A stretch of DNA of 64,000 nt, taken from the NCBI GenBank assembly GCA_964057225.1, contig OZ059896.1, forward strand, positions 4,526,001 to 4,590,000, given 5' to 3'. Origin of the DNA: Auanema rhodensis. Taxonomy: Eukaryota; Nematoda; Chromadorea; Rhabditida; Rhabditidae. This document shows, in pieces, positions 1 through 14,590 of this stretch. The notes beneath the pieces are model-generated. The model saw nothing but the letters and a program-made list of their open reading frames with translations, made no database searches and had not been told where the DNA came from. The translations under genes and the position numbers were made by a program. Each line of letters starts with the position of its first letter. Position 1 is the first letter of the stretch.

Positions 1-176
1 CTTTCACGTGAAGCGAGTTACATACCAAGTGCACATCACGTGTACACTTAATTAGCATAAATTAAAGTTCACGTAAATTTCAAAGTCATGGTTACCATGC
101 ACCAATATCAATAAAAATTGGTTTTTAGACTAATATGGACATGGGGAATCTAATTTTGAAAACCGCATCTCTTTAT
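1..176 (+). repeat. Satellite A reference monomer
   Basis: One representative monomer. In order it holds a perfect 10-bp palindrome TTCACGTGAA (3-12), a GTGCAC palindrome (29-34), a second CACGTG (37-42), a third core CACGTA (70-75), a near-palindrome with arms CATGGT/ACCATG around one base (87-99), then an A/T-rich half with runs of A and T. The start chosen is only a convention that coincides with the window edge. Confidence 0.9.
5..75 (+). other. Three CACGT-core elements per satellite A monomer (example)
   Basis: CACGTG at 5-10, CACGTG at 37-42 and CACGTA at 70-75 are spaced 32 and 33 bp, close to three turns of B-DNA, so they would lie on about the same face. CACGTG is the E-box core recognised by bHLH and bHLH-Zip proteins. 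The same three cores recur in nearly every monomer on both sides of the inversion. Binding is inference only. Exceptions with a broken first box include copies near 16193, 16897, 17781, 18484, 18836 and 19541; a broken second box (CATGTG) appears near 21683, 23268, 30132 and 32244. Confidence 0.55.
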
Positions 177-3100
177 CTTTCACGTGAAGCGAGTTACATA
201 CCAAGTGCACATCACGTGTACATTTAATTAGCATAAATTAAAGTTCACGTAAATTTCAAAGTCATGGTTACCATGCACCAATATTAATAAAAATTTGTTT
301 TTAGATTAATATGGACATGGGGAATCTAATTTTGAAAACCGCATCTAATTATCTTTCACGTGAAGCGAGTTACATACCAAGTGCACATCACGTGTACACT
401 TAATTAGCATAAATTAAAGTTCATGTAAATTTCAAAGTCATGGTTACCATGCACCAATATCAATAAAAATTGGTTTTTAGACTAATATGGACATGGGGAA
501 TCTAATTTTGAAAACCGCATCTCTTTATCTTTCACGTGAAGCGAGTTACATACCAAGTGCACATCACGTGTACATTTAATTAGCATAAATTAAAGTTCAC
601 GTAAATTTCAAAGTCATGGTTACCATGCACCAATATCAATAAAAATTTGTTTTTAGACTAATATGGACATGGGGAATCTAATTTTGAAAATCGCATCTCT
701 TTATCTTTCACGTGAAGCGAGTTACATACCAAGTGCACATCACGTGTACATTTAATTAGCATAAATTAAAGTTCACGTAAATTTCAAAGTCATGGTTACC
801 ATGAACCAATATCAATAAAAATTTGTTTTTAGACTAATATGGACATGGGGAATCTAATTTTGAAAATCGCATCTCTTTATCTTTCACGTGAAGCGAGTTA
901 CATATAAAGTGCACATCACGTGTACATTTAATTAGCATAAATTAAAGTTCACGTAAATTTCAAAGTCATGGTTACCATGCACCAATATTAATAAAAATTT
1001 GTTTTTAGATTAATATGGACATGGGGAATCTAATTTTGAAAACCGCATCTCTTTATCTTTCACGTGAAGCGAGTTACATACCAAGTGCACATCACGTGTA
1101 CATTTAATTAGCATAAATTAAAGTTCACGTAAATTTCAAAGTCATGGTTACCATGCACCAATATCAATAAAAATTCGTTTTTAGACTAATTTGGACATGG
1201 GGAATCTAATTTTGAAAACCGCATCTCTTTATCTTTCACGTGAAGCGAGTTACATACCAAGTGCACATCACGTGTACATTTAATTAGCATAAATTAAAGT
1301 TCACGTAAATTTCAAAGTCATGGTTACCATGCACCAATATCAATAAAAATTTGTTTTTAGATTAATATGGACATGGGGAATCTAATTTTGAAAACCGCAT
1401 CTATTTATCTTTCACGTGAAGCGAGTTACATACCAAGTGCACATCACGTGTACACTTAATTAGCATAAATTAAAGTTCATGTAAATTTCAAAGTCATGGT
1501 TACCATGCACCAATATCAATAAAAATTGGTTTTTAGACTAATATGGACATGGGGAATCTAATTTTGAAAACCGCATCTCTTTATCTTTCACGTGAAGCGA
1601 GTTACATACCAAGTGCACATCACGTGTACATTTAATTAGCATAAATTAAAGTTCACGTAAATTTCAAAGTCATGGTTACCATGCACCAATATCAATAAAA
1701 ATTTGTTTTTAGACTAATATGGACATGGGGAATCTAATTTTGAAAATCGCATCTCTTTATCTTTCACGTGAAGCGAGTTACATACCAAGTGCACATCACG
1801 TGTACATTTAATTAGCATAAATTAAAGTTCACGTAAATTTCAAAGTCATGGTTACCATGAACCAATATCAATAAAAATTTGTTTTTAGACTAATATGGAC
1901 ATGGGGAATCTAATTTTGAAAATCGCATCTCTTTATCTTTCACGTGAAGCGAGTTACATATAAAGTGCACATCACGTGTACATTTAATTAGCATAAATTA
2001 AAGTTCACGTAAATTTCAAAGTCATGGTTACCATGCACCAATATTAATAAAAATTTGTTTTTAGACTAATATGGACATGGGGAATCTAATTTTGAAAACC
2101 GCATCTCTTTATCTTTCACGTGAAGCGAGTTACATACCAAGTGCAGATCACGTGTACATTTAATTAGCATAAATTAAAGTTCACGTAAATTTCAAAGTCA
2201 TGGTTACCATGCACCAATATCAATAAAAATTCGTTTTTAGACTAATTTGGACATGGGGAATCTAATTTTGAAAACCGCATCTCTTTATCTTTCACGTGAA
2301 GCGAGTTACATACCGAGTGCACATCACGTGTACATTTAATTAGCATAAATTAAAGTTCACGTAAATTTCAAAGTCATGGTTACCATGAACCAATATCAAT
2401 AAAAATTTGTTTTTAGACTAATATGGACATGGGGAATCTAATTTTGAAAATCGCATCTCTTTATCTTTCACGTGAAGCGAGTTACATATAAAGTGCACAT
2501 CACGTGTACATTTAATTAGCATAAATTAAAGTTCACGTAAATTTCAAAGTCATGGTTACCATGAACCAATATCAATAAAAATTTGTTTTTAGACTAATAT
2601 GGACATGGGGAATCTAATTTTGAAAATCGCATCTCTTTATCTTTCACGTGAAGCGAGTTACATATAAAGTGCACATCACGTGTACATTTAATTAGCATAA
2701 ATTAAAGTTCACGTAAATTTCAAAGTCATGGTTACCATGCACCAATATTAATAAAAATTTGTTTTTAGACTAATATGGACATGGGGAATCTAATTTTGAA
2801 AATCGCATCTCTTTATCTTTCACGTGAAGCGAGTTACATACCAAGTGCACATCACGTGTACATTTAATTAGCATAAATTAAAGTTCACGTAAATTTCAAA
2901 GTCATGGTTACCATGAACCAATATCAATAAAAATTTGTTTTTAGACTAATATGGACATGGGGAATCTAATTTTGAAAATCGCATCTCTTTATCTTTCACG
3001 TGAAGCGAGTTACATACCAAGTGCACATCACGTGTACATTTAATTAGCATAAATTAAAGTTCACGTAAATTTCAAAGTCATGGTTACCATGAACCAATAT

Positions 3101-4752
3101 CAATAAAAATTTGTTTTTAGACTAATATGGACATGGGGAATCTAATTTTGAAAATCGCATTTCTTTATCTTTCACGTGAAGCGAGTTACATACCAAGTGC
3201 ACATCACGTGTACATTTAATTAGCATAAATTAAAGTTCACGTAAATTTCAAAGTCATGGTTACCATGCACCAATATCAATAAAAATTGGTTTTTAGACTA
3301 ATATGGACATGGGGAATCTAATTTTGAAAACCGCATCTCTTTATCTTTCACGTGAAGCGAGTTACATACCAAGTGCACATCACGTGTACATTTAATTAGC
3401 ATAAATTAAAGTTCACGTAAATTTCAAAGTCATGGTTACCATGCACCAATATCAATAAAAATTTGTTTTTAGACTAATATGGACATGGGGAATCTAATTT
3501 TGAAAATCGCATCTCTTTATCTTTCACGTGAAGCGAGTTACATACCAAGTGCACATCACGTGTACATTTAATTAGCATAAATTAAAGTTCACGTAAATTT
3601 CAAAGTCATGGTTACCATGAACCAATATCAATAAAAATTTGTTTTTAGACTAATATGGACATGGGGAATCTAATTTTGAAAATCGCATCTCTTTATCTTT
3701 CACGTGAAGCGAGTTACATACCAAGTGCACATCACGTGTACATTTAATTAGCATAAATTAAAGTTCACGTAAATTTCAAAGTCATGGTTACCATGCACCA
3801 ATATTAATAAAAATTTGTTTTTAGATTAATATGGACATGGGGAATCTAATTTTGAAAACCGCATCTCTTTATCTTTCACGTGAAGCGAGTTACATACCAA
3901 GTGCACATCACGTGTACACTTAATTAGCATAAATTAAAGTTCACGTAAATTTCAAAGTCATGGTTACCATGCACCAATATCAATAAAAATTGGTTTTTAG
4001 ACTAATATGGACATGGGGAATCTAATTTTGAAAACCGCATCTCTTTATCTTTCACGTGAAGCGAGTTACATACCAAGTGCACATCACGTGTACATTTAAT
4101 TAGCATAAATTAAAGTTCACGTAAATTTCAAAGTCATGGTTACCATGCACCAATATCAATAAAAATTCGTTTTTAGACTAATTTGGACATGGGGAATCTA
4201 ATTTTGAAAACCGCATCTCTTTATCTTTCACGTGAAGCGAGTTACATACCGAGTGCACATCACGTGTACATTTAATTAGCATAAATTAAAGTTCACGTAA
4301 ATTTCAAAGTCATGGTTACCATGAACCAATATCAATAAAAATTTGTTTTTAGACTAATATGGACATGGGGAATCTAATTTTGGAAACCGCATCTCTTTAT
4401 TTTTCACGTGAAGCGAGTTACATACCAAGTGCACATCACGTGTACATTTAATTAGCATAAATTAAAGTTCACGTAAATTTCAAAGTCATGGTTACCATGC
4501 ACCAATATCAATAAAAATTTGTTTTTAGACTAATATGGACATGGAGAATCTAATTTTGAAAATCGCATCTCTTTATCTTTCACGTGAAGCGAGTTACATA
4601 CCAAGTGCACATCACGTGTACATTTAATTAGCATAAATTAAAGTTCACGTAAATTTCAAAGTCATGGTTACCATGAACCAATATCAATAAAAATTTGTTT
4701 TTAGACTAATATGGACATGGGGAATCTAATTTTGAAAACCGCATCTCTTTAT

Positions 4753-7552
4753 CTTTCACGTGAAGCGAGTTACATACCAAGTGCACATCACGTGTACACT
4801 TAATTAGCATAAATTAAAGTTCACGTAAATTTCAAAGTCATGGTTACCATGCACCAATATCAATAAAAATTGGTTTTTAGACTAATATGGACATGGGGAA
4901 TCTAATTTTGAAAACCGCATCTCTTTATCTTTCACGTGAAGCGAGTTACATACCAAGTGCACATCACGTGTACATTTAATTAGCATAAATTAAAGTTCAC
5001 GTAAATTTCAAAGTCATGGTTACCATGCACCAATATTAATAAAAATTTGTTTTTAGATTAATATGGACATGGGGAATCTAATTTTGAAAACCGCATCTAA
5101 TTATCTTTCACGTGAAGCGAGTTACATACCAAGTGCACATCACGTGTACACTTAATTAGCATAAATTAAAGTTCATGTAAATTTCAAAGTCATGGTTACC
5201 ATGCACCAATATCAATAAAAATTGGTTTTTAGACTAATATGGACATGGGGAATCTAATTTTGAAAACCGCATCTCTTTATCTTTCACGTGAAGCGAGTTA
5301 CATACCAAGTGCACATCACGTGTACATTTAATTAGCATAAATTAAAGTTCACGTAAATTTCAAAGTCATGGTTACCATGCACCAATATCAATAAAAATTT
5401 GTTTTTAGACTAATATGGACATGGGGAATCTAATTTTGAAAATCGCATCTCTTTATCTTTCACGTGAAGCGAGTTACATACCAAGTGCACATCACGTGTA
5501 CATTTAATTAGCATAAATTAAAGTTCACGTAAATTTCAAAGTCATGGTTACCATGAACCAATATCAATAAAAATTTGTTTTTAGACTAATATGGACATGG
5601 GGAATCTAATTTTGAAAATCGCATCTCTTTATCTTTCACGTGAAGCGAGTTACATATAAAGTGCACATCACGTGTACATTTAATTAGCATAAATTAAAGT
5701 TCACGTAAATTTCAAAGTCATGGTTACCATGCACCAATATTAATAAAAATTTGTTTTTAGATTAATATGGACATGGGGAATCTAATTTTGAAAACCGCAT
5801 CTCTTTATCTTTCACGTGAAGCGAGTTACATACCAAGTGCACATCACGTGTACATTTAATTAGCATAAATTAAAGTTCACGTAAATTTCAAAGTCATGGT
5901 TACCATGCACCAATATCAATAAAAATTCGTTTTTAGACTAATTTGGACATGGGGAATCTAATTTTGAAAACCGCATCTCTTTATCTTTCACGTGAAGCGA
6001 GTTACATACCAAGTGCACATCACGTGTACATTTAATTAGCATAAATTAAAGTTCACGTAAATTTCAAAGTCATGGTTACCATGCACCAATATCAATAAAA
6101 ATTTGTTTTTAGATTAATATGGACATGGGGAATCTAATTTTGAAAACCGCATCTATTTATCTTTCACGTGAAGCGAGTTACATACCAAGTGCACATCACG
6201 TGTACACTTAATTAGCATAAATTAAAGTTCATGTAAATTTCAAAGTCATGGTTACCATGCACCAATATCAATAAAAATTGGTTTTTAGACTAATATGGAC
6301 ATGGGGAATCTAATTTTGAAAACCGCATCTCTTTATCTTTCACGTGAAGCGAGTTACATACCAAGTGCACATCACGTGTACATTTAATTAGCATAAATTA
6401 AAGTTCACGTAAATTTCAAAGTCATGGTTACCATGCACCAATATCAATAAAAATTTGTTTTTAGACTAATATGGACATGGGGAATCTAATTTTGAAAATC
6501 GCATCTCTTTATCTTTCACGTGAAGCGAGTTACATACCAAGTGCACATCACGTGTACATTTAATTAGCATAAATTAAAGTTCACGTAAATTTCAAAGTCA
6601 TGGTTACCATGAACCAATATCAATAAAAATTTGTTTTTAGACTAATATGGACATGGGGAATCTAATTTTGAAAATCGCATCTCTTTATCTTTCACGTGAA
6701 GCGAGTTACATATAAAGTGCACATCACGTGTACATTTAATTAGCATAAATTAAAGTTCACGTAAATTTCAAAGTCATGGTTACCATGCACCAATATTAAT
6801 AAAAATTTGTTTTTAGACTAATATGGACATGGGGAATCTAATTTTGAAAACCGCATCTCTTTATCTTTCACGTGAAGCGAGTTACATACCAAGTGCAGAT
6901 CACGTGTACATTTAATTAGCATAAATTAAAGTTCACGTAAATTTCAAAGTCATGGTTACCATGCACCAATATCAATAAAAATTCGTTTTTAGACTAATTT
7001 GGACATGGGGAATCTAATTTTGAAAACCGCATCTCTTTATCTTTCACGTGAAGCGAGTTACATACCGAGTGCACATCACGTGTACATTTAATTAGCATAA
7101 ATTAAAGTTCACGTAAATTTCAAAGTCATGGTTACCATGAACCAATATCAATAAAAATTTGTTTTTAGACTAATATGGACATGGGGAATCTAATTTTGAA
7201 AATCGCATCTCTTTATCTTTCACGTGAAGCGAGTTACATATAAAGTGCACATCACGTGTACATTTAATTAGCATAAATTAAAGTTCACGTAAATTTCAAA
7301 GTCATGGTTACCATGAACCAATATCAATAAAAATTTGTTTTTAGACTAATATGGACATGGGGAATCTAATTTTGAAAATCGCATCTCTTTATCTTTCACG
7401 TGAAGCGAGTTACATATAAAGTGCACATCACGTGTACATTTAATTAGCATAAATTAAAGTTCACGTAAATTTCAAAGTCATGGTTACCATGCACCAATAT
7501 TAATAAAAATTTGTTTTTAGACTAATATGGACATGGGGAATCTAATTTTGAA
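4753..7552 (+). repeat. Higher-order repeat, copy 2 of the 27-monomer spacing
   Basis: This block repeats the variant order of 1-2800 with no difference at the diagnostic sites I checked until about 7550. The monomers between the two copies (2801-4752) and after the second (from 7553) belong to the same variant pool but are arranged differently, so this is a segmental duplication within the array and not a regular higher-order unit. Confidence 0.85.
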
Positions 7553-7568
7553 AACCGCATCTCTTTAT

Positions 7569-9328
7569 CTTTCACGTGAAGCGAGTTACATACCAAGTGC
7601 ACATCACGTGTACATTTAATTAGCATAAATTAAAGTTCACGTAAATTTCAAAGTCATGGTTACCATGCACCAATATCAATAAAAATTCGTTTTTAGACTA
7701 ATTTGGACATGGGGAATCTAATTTTGAAAACCGCATCTCTTTATCTTTCACGTGAAGCGAGTTACATACCGAGTGCACATCACGTGTACATTTAATTAGC
7801 ATAAATTAAAGTTCACGTAAATTTCAAAGTCATGGTTACCATGAACCAATATCAATAAAAATTTGTTTTTAGACTAATATGGACATGGGGAATCTAATTT
7901 TGAAAATCGCATCTCTTTATCTTTCACGTGAAGCGAGTTACATATAAAGTGCACATCACGTGTACATTTAATTAGCATAAATTAAAGTTCACGTAAATTT
8001 CAAAGTCATGGTTACCATGCACCAATATTAATAAAAATTTGTTTTTAGACTAATATGGACATGGGGAATCTAATTTTGAAAACCGCATCTCTTTATCTTT
8101 CACGTGAAGCGAGTTACATACCAAGTGCACATCACGTGTACATTTAATTAGCATAAATTAAAGTTCACGTAAATTTCAAAGTCATGGTTACCATGCACCA
8201 ATATCAATAAAAATTGGTTTTTAGACTAATATGGACATGGGGAATCTAATTTTGAAAACCGCATCTCTTTATCTTTCACGTGAAGCGAGTTACATACCAA
8301 GTGCACATCACGTGTACATTTAATTAGCATAAATTAAAGTTCACGTAAATTTCAAAGTCATGGTTACCATGCACCAATATCAATAAAAATTTGTTTTTAG
8401 ACTAATATGGACATGGGGAATCTAATTTTGAAAATCGCATCTCTTTATCTTTCACGTGAAGCGAGTTACATACCAAGTGCACATCACGTGTACATTTAAT
8501 TAGCATAAATTAAAGTTCACGTAAATTTCAAAGTCATGGTTACCATGAACCAATATCAATAAAAATTTGTTTTTAGACTAATATGGACATGGGGAATCTA
8601 ATTTTGAAAATCGCATCTCTTTATCTTTCACGTGAAGCGAGTTACATATAAAGTGCACATCACGTGTACATTTAATTAGCATAAATTAAAGTTCACGTAA
8701 ATTTCAAAGTCATGGTTACCATGCACCAATATTAATAAAAATTTGTTTTTAGACTAATATGGACATGGGGAATCTAATTTTGAAAACCGCATCTCTTTAT
8801 CTTTCACGTGAAGCGAGTTACATACCAAGTGCACATCACGTGTACATTTAATTAGCATAAATTAAAGTTCACGTAAATTTCAAAGTCATGGTTACCATGC
8901 ACCAATATCAATAAAAATTCGTTTTTAGACTAATTTGGACATGGGGAATCTAATTTTGAAAACCGCATCTCTTTATCTTTCACGTGAAGCGAGTTACATA
9001 CCGAGTGCACATCACGTGTACATTTAATTAGCATAAATTAAAGTTCACGTAAATTTCAAAGTCATGGTTACCATGAACCAATATCAATAAAAATTTGTTT
9101 TTAGACTAATATGGACATGGGGAATCTAATTTTGAAAATCGCATCTCTTTATCTTTCACGTGAAGCGAGTTACATATAAAGTGCACATCACGTGTACATT
9201 TAATTAGCATAAATTAAAGTTCACGTAAATTTCAAAGTCATGGTTACCATGCACCAATATTAATAAAAATTTGTTTTTAGACTAATATGGACATGGGGAA
9301 TCTAATTTTGAAAACCGCATCTCTTTAT
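7569..9328 (+). repeat. Recurring three-monomer module (528 bp)
   Basis: A trio of variants, first with AATTCG and actaatTTgg, second with CCGAGTG and tgaacc, third with CATATAAAG and ccaatattaat, occurs at 7569-8096 and 8801-9328 and begins again at 9329. The first two members also occur together at 10033. The trio behaves as a small unit that has been copied within the array. Confidence 0.7.
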
Positions 9329-10249
9329 CTTTCACGTGAAGCGAGTTACATACCAAGTGCACATCACGTGTACATTTAATTAGCATAAATTAAAGTTCAC
9401 GTAAATTTCAAAGTCATGGTTACCATGCACCAATATCAATAAAAATTCGTTTTTAGACTAATTTGGACATGGGGAATCTAATTTTGAAAACCGCATCTCT
9501 TTATCTTTCACGTGAAGCGAGTTACATACCGAGTGCACATCACGTGTACATTTAATTAGCATAAATTAAAGTTCACGTAAATTTCAAAGTCATGGTTACC
9601 ATGCACCAATATCAATAAAAATTTGTTTTTAGACTAATATGGACATGGGGAATCTAATTTTGAAAATCGCATCTCTTTATCTTTCACGTGAAGCGAGTTA
9701 CATACCAAGTGCACATCACGTGTACATTTAATTAGCATAAATTAAAGTTCACGTAAATTTCAAAGTCATGGTTACCATGAACCAATATCAATAAAAATTT
9801 GTTTTTAGACTAATATGGACATGGGGAATCTAATTTTGAAAATCGCATCTCTTTATCTTTCACGTGAAGCGAGTTACATATAAAGTGCACATCACGTGTA
9901 CATTTAATTAGCATAAATTAAAGTTCACGTAAATTTCAAAGTCATGGTTACCATGCACCAATATTAATAAAAATTTGTTTTTAGACTAATATGGACATGG
10001 GGAATCTAATTTTGAAAACCGCATCTCTTTATCTTTCACGTGAAGCGAGTTACATACCAAGTGCACATCACGTGTACATTTAATTAGCATAAATTAAAGT
10101 TCACGTAAATTTCAAAGTCATGGTTACCATGCACCAATATCAATAAAAATTCGTTTTTAGACTAATTTGGACATGGGGAATCTAATTTTGAAAACCGCAT
10201 CTCTTTATCTTTCACGTGAAGCGAGTTACATACCGAGTGCACATCACGT

Positions 10250-13200
10250 GTACATTTAATTAGCATAAATTAAAGTTCACGTAAATTTCAAAGTCATGGT
10301 TACCATGAACCAATATCAATAAAAATTTGTTTTTAGACTAATATGGACATGGGGAATCTAATTTTGGAAACCGCATCTCTTTATTTTTCACGTGAAGCGA
10401 GTTACATACCAAGTGCACATCACGTGTACATTTAATTAGCATAAATTAAAGTTCACGTAAATTTCAAAGTCATGGTTACCATGCACCAATATCAATAAAA
10501 ATTTGTTTTTAGACTAATATGGACATGGGGAATCTAATTTTGAAAATCGCATCTCTTTATCTTTCACGTGAAGCGAGTTACATATAAAGTGCACATCACG
10601 TGTACATTTAATTAGCATAAATTAAAGTTCACGTAAATTTCAAAGTCATGGTTACCATGCACCAATATTAATAAAAATTTGTTTTTAGATTAATATGGAC
10701 ATGGGGAATCTAATTTTGGAAACCGCATCTCTTTATCTTTCACGTGAAGCGAGTTACATACCAAGTGCACATCACGTGTACATTTAATTAGCATAAATTA
10801 AAGTTCACGTAAATTTCAAAGTCATGGTTACCATGCACCAATATCAATAAAAATTTGTTTTTAGACTAATATGGACATGGAGAATCTAATTTTGAAAATC
10901 GCATCTCTTTATCTTTCACGTGAAGCGAGTTACATACCAAGTGCACATCACGTGTACATTTAATTAGCATAAATTAAAGTTCACGTAAATTTCAAAGTCA
11001 TGGTTACCATGAACCAATATCAATAAAAATTTGTTTTTAGACTAATATGGACATGGGGAATCTAATTTTGAAAACCGCATCTCTTTATCTTTCACGTGAA
11101 GCGAGTTACATACCAAGTGCACATCACGTGTACACTTAATTAGCATAAATTAAAGTTCACGTAAATTTCAAAGTCATGGTTACCATGCACCAATATCAAT
11201 AAAAATTGGTTTTTAGACTAATATGGACATGGGGAATCTAATTTTGAAAACCGCATCTCTTTATCTTTCACGTGAAGCGAGTTACATACCAAGTGCACAT
11301 CACGTGTACATTTAATTAGCATAAATTAAAGTTCACGTAAATTTCAAAGTCATGGTTACCATGCACCAATATTAATAAAAATTTGTTTTTAGATTAATAT
11401 GGACATGGGGAATCTAATTTTGAAAACCGCATCTATTTATCTTTCACGTGAAGCGAGTTACATACCAAGTGCACATCACGTGTACACTTAATTAGCATAA
11501 ATTAAAGTTCATGTAAATTTCAAAGTCATGGTTACCATGCACCAATATCAATAAAAATTGGTTTTTAGACTAATATGGACATGGGGAATCTAATTTTGAA
11601 AACCGCATCTCTTTATCTTTCACGTGAAGCGAGTTACATACCAAGTGCACATCACGTGTACACTTAATTAGCATAAATTAAAGTTCACGTAAATTTCAAA
11701 GTCATGGTTACCATGCACCAATATTAATAAAAATTTGTTTTTAGACTAATATGGACATGGGGAATCTAATTTTGAAAACCGCATCTCTTTATCTTTCACG
11801 TGAAGCGAGTTACATACCAAGTGCACATCACGTGTACATTTAATTAGCATAAATTAAAGTTCACGTAAATTTCAAAGTCATGGTTACCATGCACCAATAT
11901 CAATAAAAATTCGTTTTTAGACTAATTTGGACATGGGGAATCTAATTTTGAAAACCGCATCTCTTTATCTTTCACGTGAAGCGAGTTACATACCAAGTGC
12001 ACATCACGTGTACATTTAATTAGCATAAATTAAAGTTCACGTAAATTTCAAAGTCATGGTTACCATGCACCAATATCAATAAAAATTCGTTTTTAGACTA
12101 ATTTGGACATGGGGAATCTAATTTTGAAAACCGCATCTCTTTATCTTTCACGTGAAGCGAGTTACATACCGAGTGCACATCACGTGTACATTTAATTAGC
12201 ATAAATTAAAGTTCACGTAAATTTCAAAGTCATGGTTACCATGAACCAATATCAATAAAAATTTGTTTTTAGACTAATATGGACATGGGGAATCTAATTT
12301 TGGAAACCGCATCTCTTTATTTTTCACGTGAAGCGAGTTACATACCAAGTGCACATCACGTGTACATTTAATTAGCATAAATTAAAGTTCACGTAAATTT
12401 CAAAGTCATGGTTACCATGCACCAATATCAATAAAAATTTGTTTTTAGACTAATATGGACATGGGGAATCTAATTTTGAAAATCGCATCTCTTTATCTTT
12501 CACGTGAAGCGAGTTACATATAAAGTGCACATCACGTGTACATTTAATTAGCATAAATTAAAGTTCACGTAAATTTCAAAGTCATGGTTACCATGCACCA
12601 ATATTAATAAAAATTTGTTTTTAGATTAATATGGACATGGGGAATCTAATTTTGAAAACCGCATCTCTTTATCTTTCACGTGAAGCGAGTTACATACCAA
12701 GTGCACATCACGTGTACATTTAATTAGCATAAATTAAAGTTCACGTAAATTTCAAAGTCATGGTTACCATGCACCAATATCAATAAAAATTCGTTTTTAG
12801 ACTAATTTGGACATGGGGAATCTAATTTTGAAAACCGCATCTCTTTATCTTTCACGTGAAGCGAGTTACATACCAAGTGCACATCACGTGTACACTTAAT
12901 TAGCATAAATTAAAGTTCATGTAAATTTCAAAGTCATGGTTACCATGCACCAATATCAATAAAAATTGGTTTTTAGACTAATATGGACATGGGGAATCTA
13001 ATTTTGAAAACCGCATCTCTTTATCTTTCACGTGAAGCGAGTTACATACCAAGTGCACATCACGTGTACATTTAATTAGCATAAATTAAAGTTCACGTAA
13101 ATTTCAAAGTCATGGTTACCATGCACCAATATCAATAAAAATTCGTTTTTAGACTAAATTGGACATGGGGAATCTAATTTTGAAAACCGCATCTCTTTAT

Positions 13201-14590
13201 CTTTCACGTGAAGCGAGTTACATACCGAGTGCACATCACGTGTACATTTAATTAGCATAAATTAAAGTTCACGTAAATTTCAAAGTCATGGTTACCATGA
13301 ACCAATATCAATAAAAATTTGTTTTTAGACTAATATGGACATGGGAAATCTAATTTTGGAAACCGCATCTCTTTATTTTTCACGTGAAGCGAGTTACATA
13401 CCAAGTGCACATCACGTGTACATTTAATTAGCATAAATTAAAGTTCACGTAAATTTCAAAGTCATGGTTACCATGCACCAATATCAATAAAAATTTGTTT
13501 TTAGACTAATATGGACATGGGGAATCTAATTTTGAAAATCGCATCTCTTTATCTTTCACGTGAAGCGAGTTACATATAAAGTGCACATCACGTGTACATT
13601 TAATTAGCATAAATTAAAGTTCACGTAAATTTCAAAGTCATGGTTACCATGCACCAATATTAATAAAAATTTGTTTTTAGATTAATATGGACATGGGGAA
13701 TCTAATTTTGGAAACCGCATCTCTTTATCTTTCACGTGAAGCGAGTTACATACCAAGTGCACATCACGTGTACATTTAATTAGCATAAATTAAAGTTCAC
13801 GTAAATTTCAAAGTCATGGTTACCATGCACCAATATCAATAAAAATTTGTTTTTAGACTAATATGGACATGGAGAATCTAATTTTGAAAATCGCATCTCT
13901 TTATCTTTCACGTGAAGCGAGTTACATACCAAGTGCACATCACGTGTACATTTAATTAGCATAAATTAAAGTTCACGTAAATTTCAAAGTCATGGTTACC
14001 ATGAACCAATATCAATAAAAATTTGTTTTTAGACTAATATGGACATGGGGAATCTAATTTTGAAAACCGCATCTCTTTATCTTTCACGTGAAGCGAGTTA
14101 CATACCAAGTGCACATCACGTGTACACTTAATTAGCATAAATTAAAGTTCACGTAAATTTCAAAGTCATGGTTACCATGCACCAATATCAATAAAAATTG
14201 GTTTTTAGACTAATATGGACATGGGGAATCTAATTTTGAAAACCGCATCTCTTTATCTTTCACGTGAAGCGAGTTACATACCAAGTGCACATCACGTGTA
14301 CATTTAATTAGCATAAATTAAAGTTCACGTAAATTTCAAAGTCATGGTTACCATGCACCAATATTAATAAAAATTTGTTTTTAGATTAATATGGACATGG
14401 GGAATCTAATTTTGAAAACCGCATCTATTTATCTTTCACGTGAAGCGAGTTACATACCAAGTGCACATCACGTGTACACTTAATTAGCATAAATTAAAGT
14501 TCATGTAAATTTCAAAGTCATGGTTACCATGCACCAATATCAATAAAAATTGGTTTTTAGACTAATATGGACATGGGGAATCTAATTTTG
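10250..14590 (+). repeat. 17-monomer spaced duplication (offset 2992 bp)
   Basis: The variant order from about 10250 to 11600 recurs from about 13240 to 14590. Marks are GGAAACCGC followed by TTATTTTTCACG at 10366 and 13358, ATGGAGAATC at 10877 and 13869, and the CATCTATTT end near 11430 and 14422. The offset is 2992 bp, 17 x 176. Related single blocks with the same marks lie at 4381 and 12302. Confidence 0.75.

Larger units (their letters stand above)
1..2800 (+). repeat. Higher-order repeat, copy 1 of the 27-monomer spacing
   Basis: About 16 consecutive monomers whose order of variants is repeated at an offset of exactly 4752 bp (27 x 176). Shared diagnostic marks include CATCTAATT at 342 (again at 5094), GTGCAGATC at 2141 (again at 6893), the CCGAGTG variant at 2314 (again at 7066) and two successive CATATAAAG monomers near 2485 and 2661. 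The match ends near 2800, where AATCGC here faces AACCGC in the other copy. The left end is cut by the window. Confidence 0.85.
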
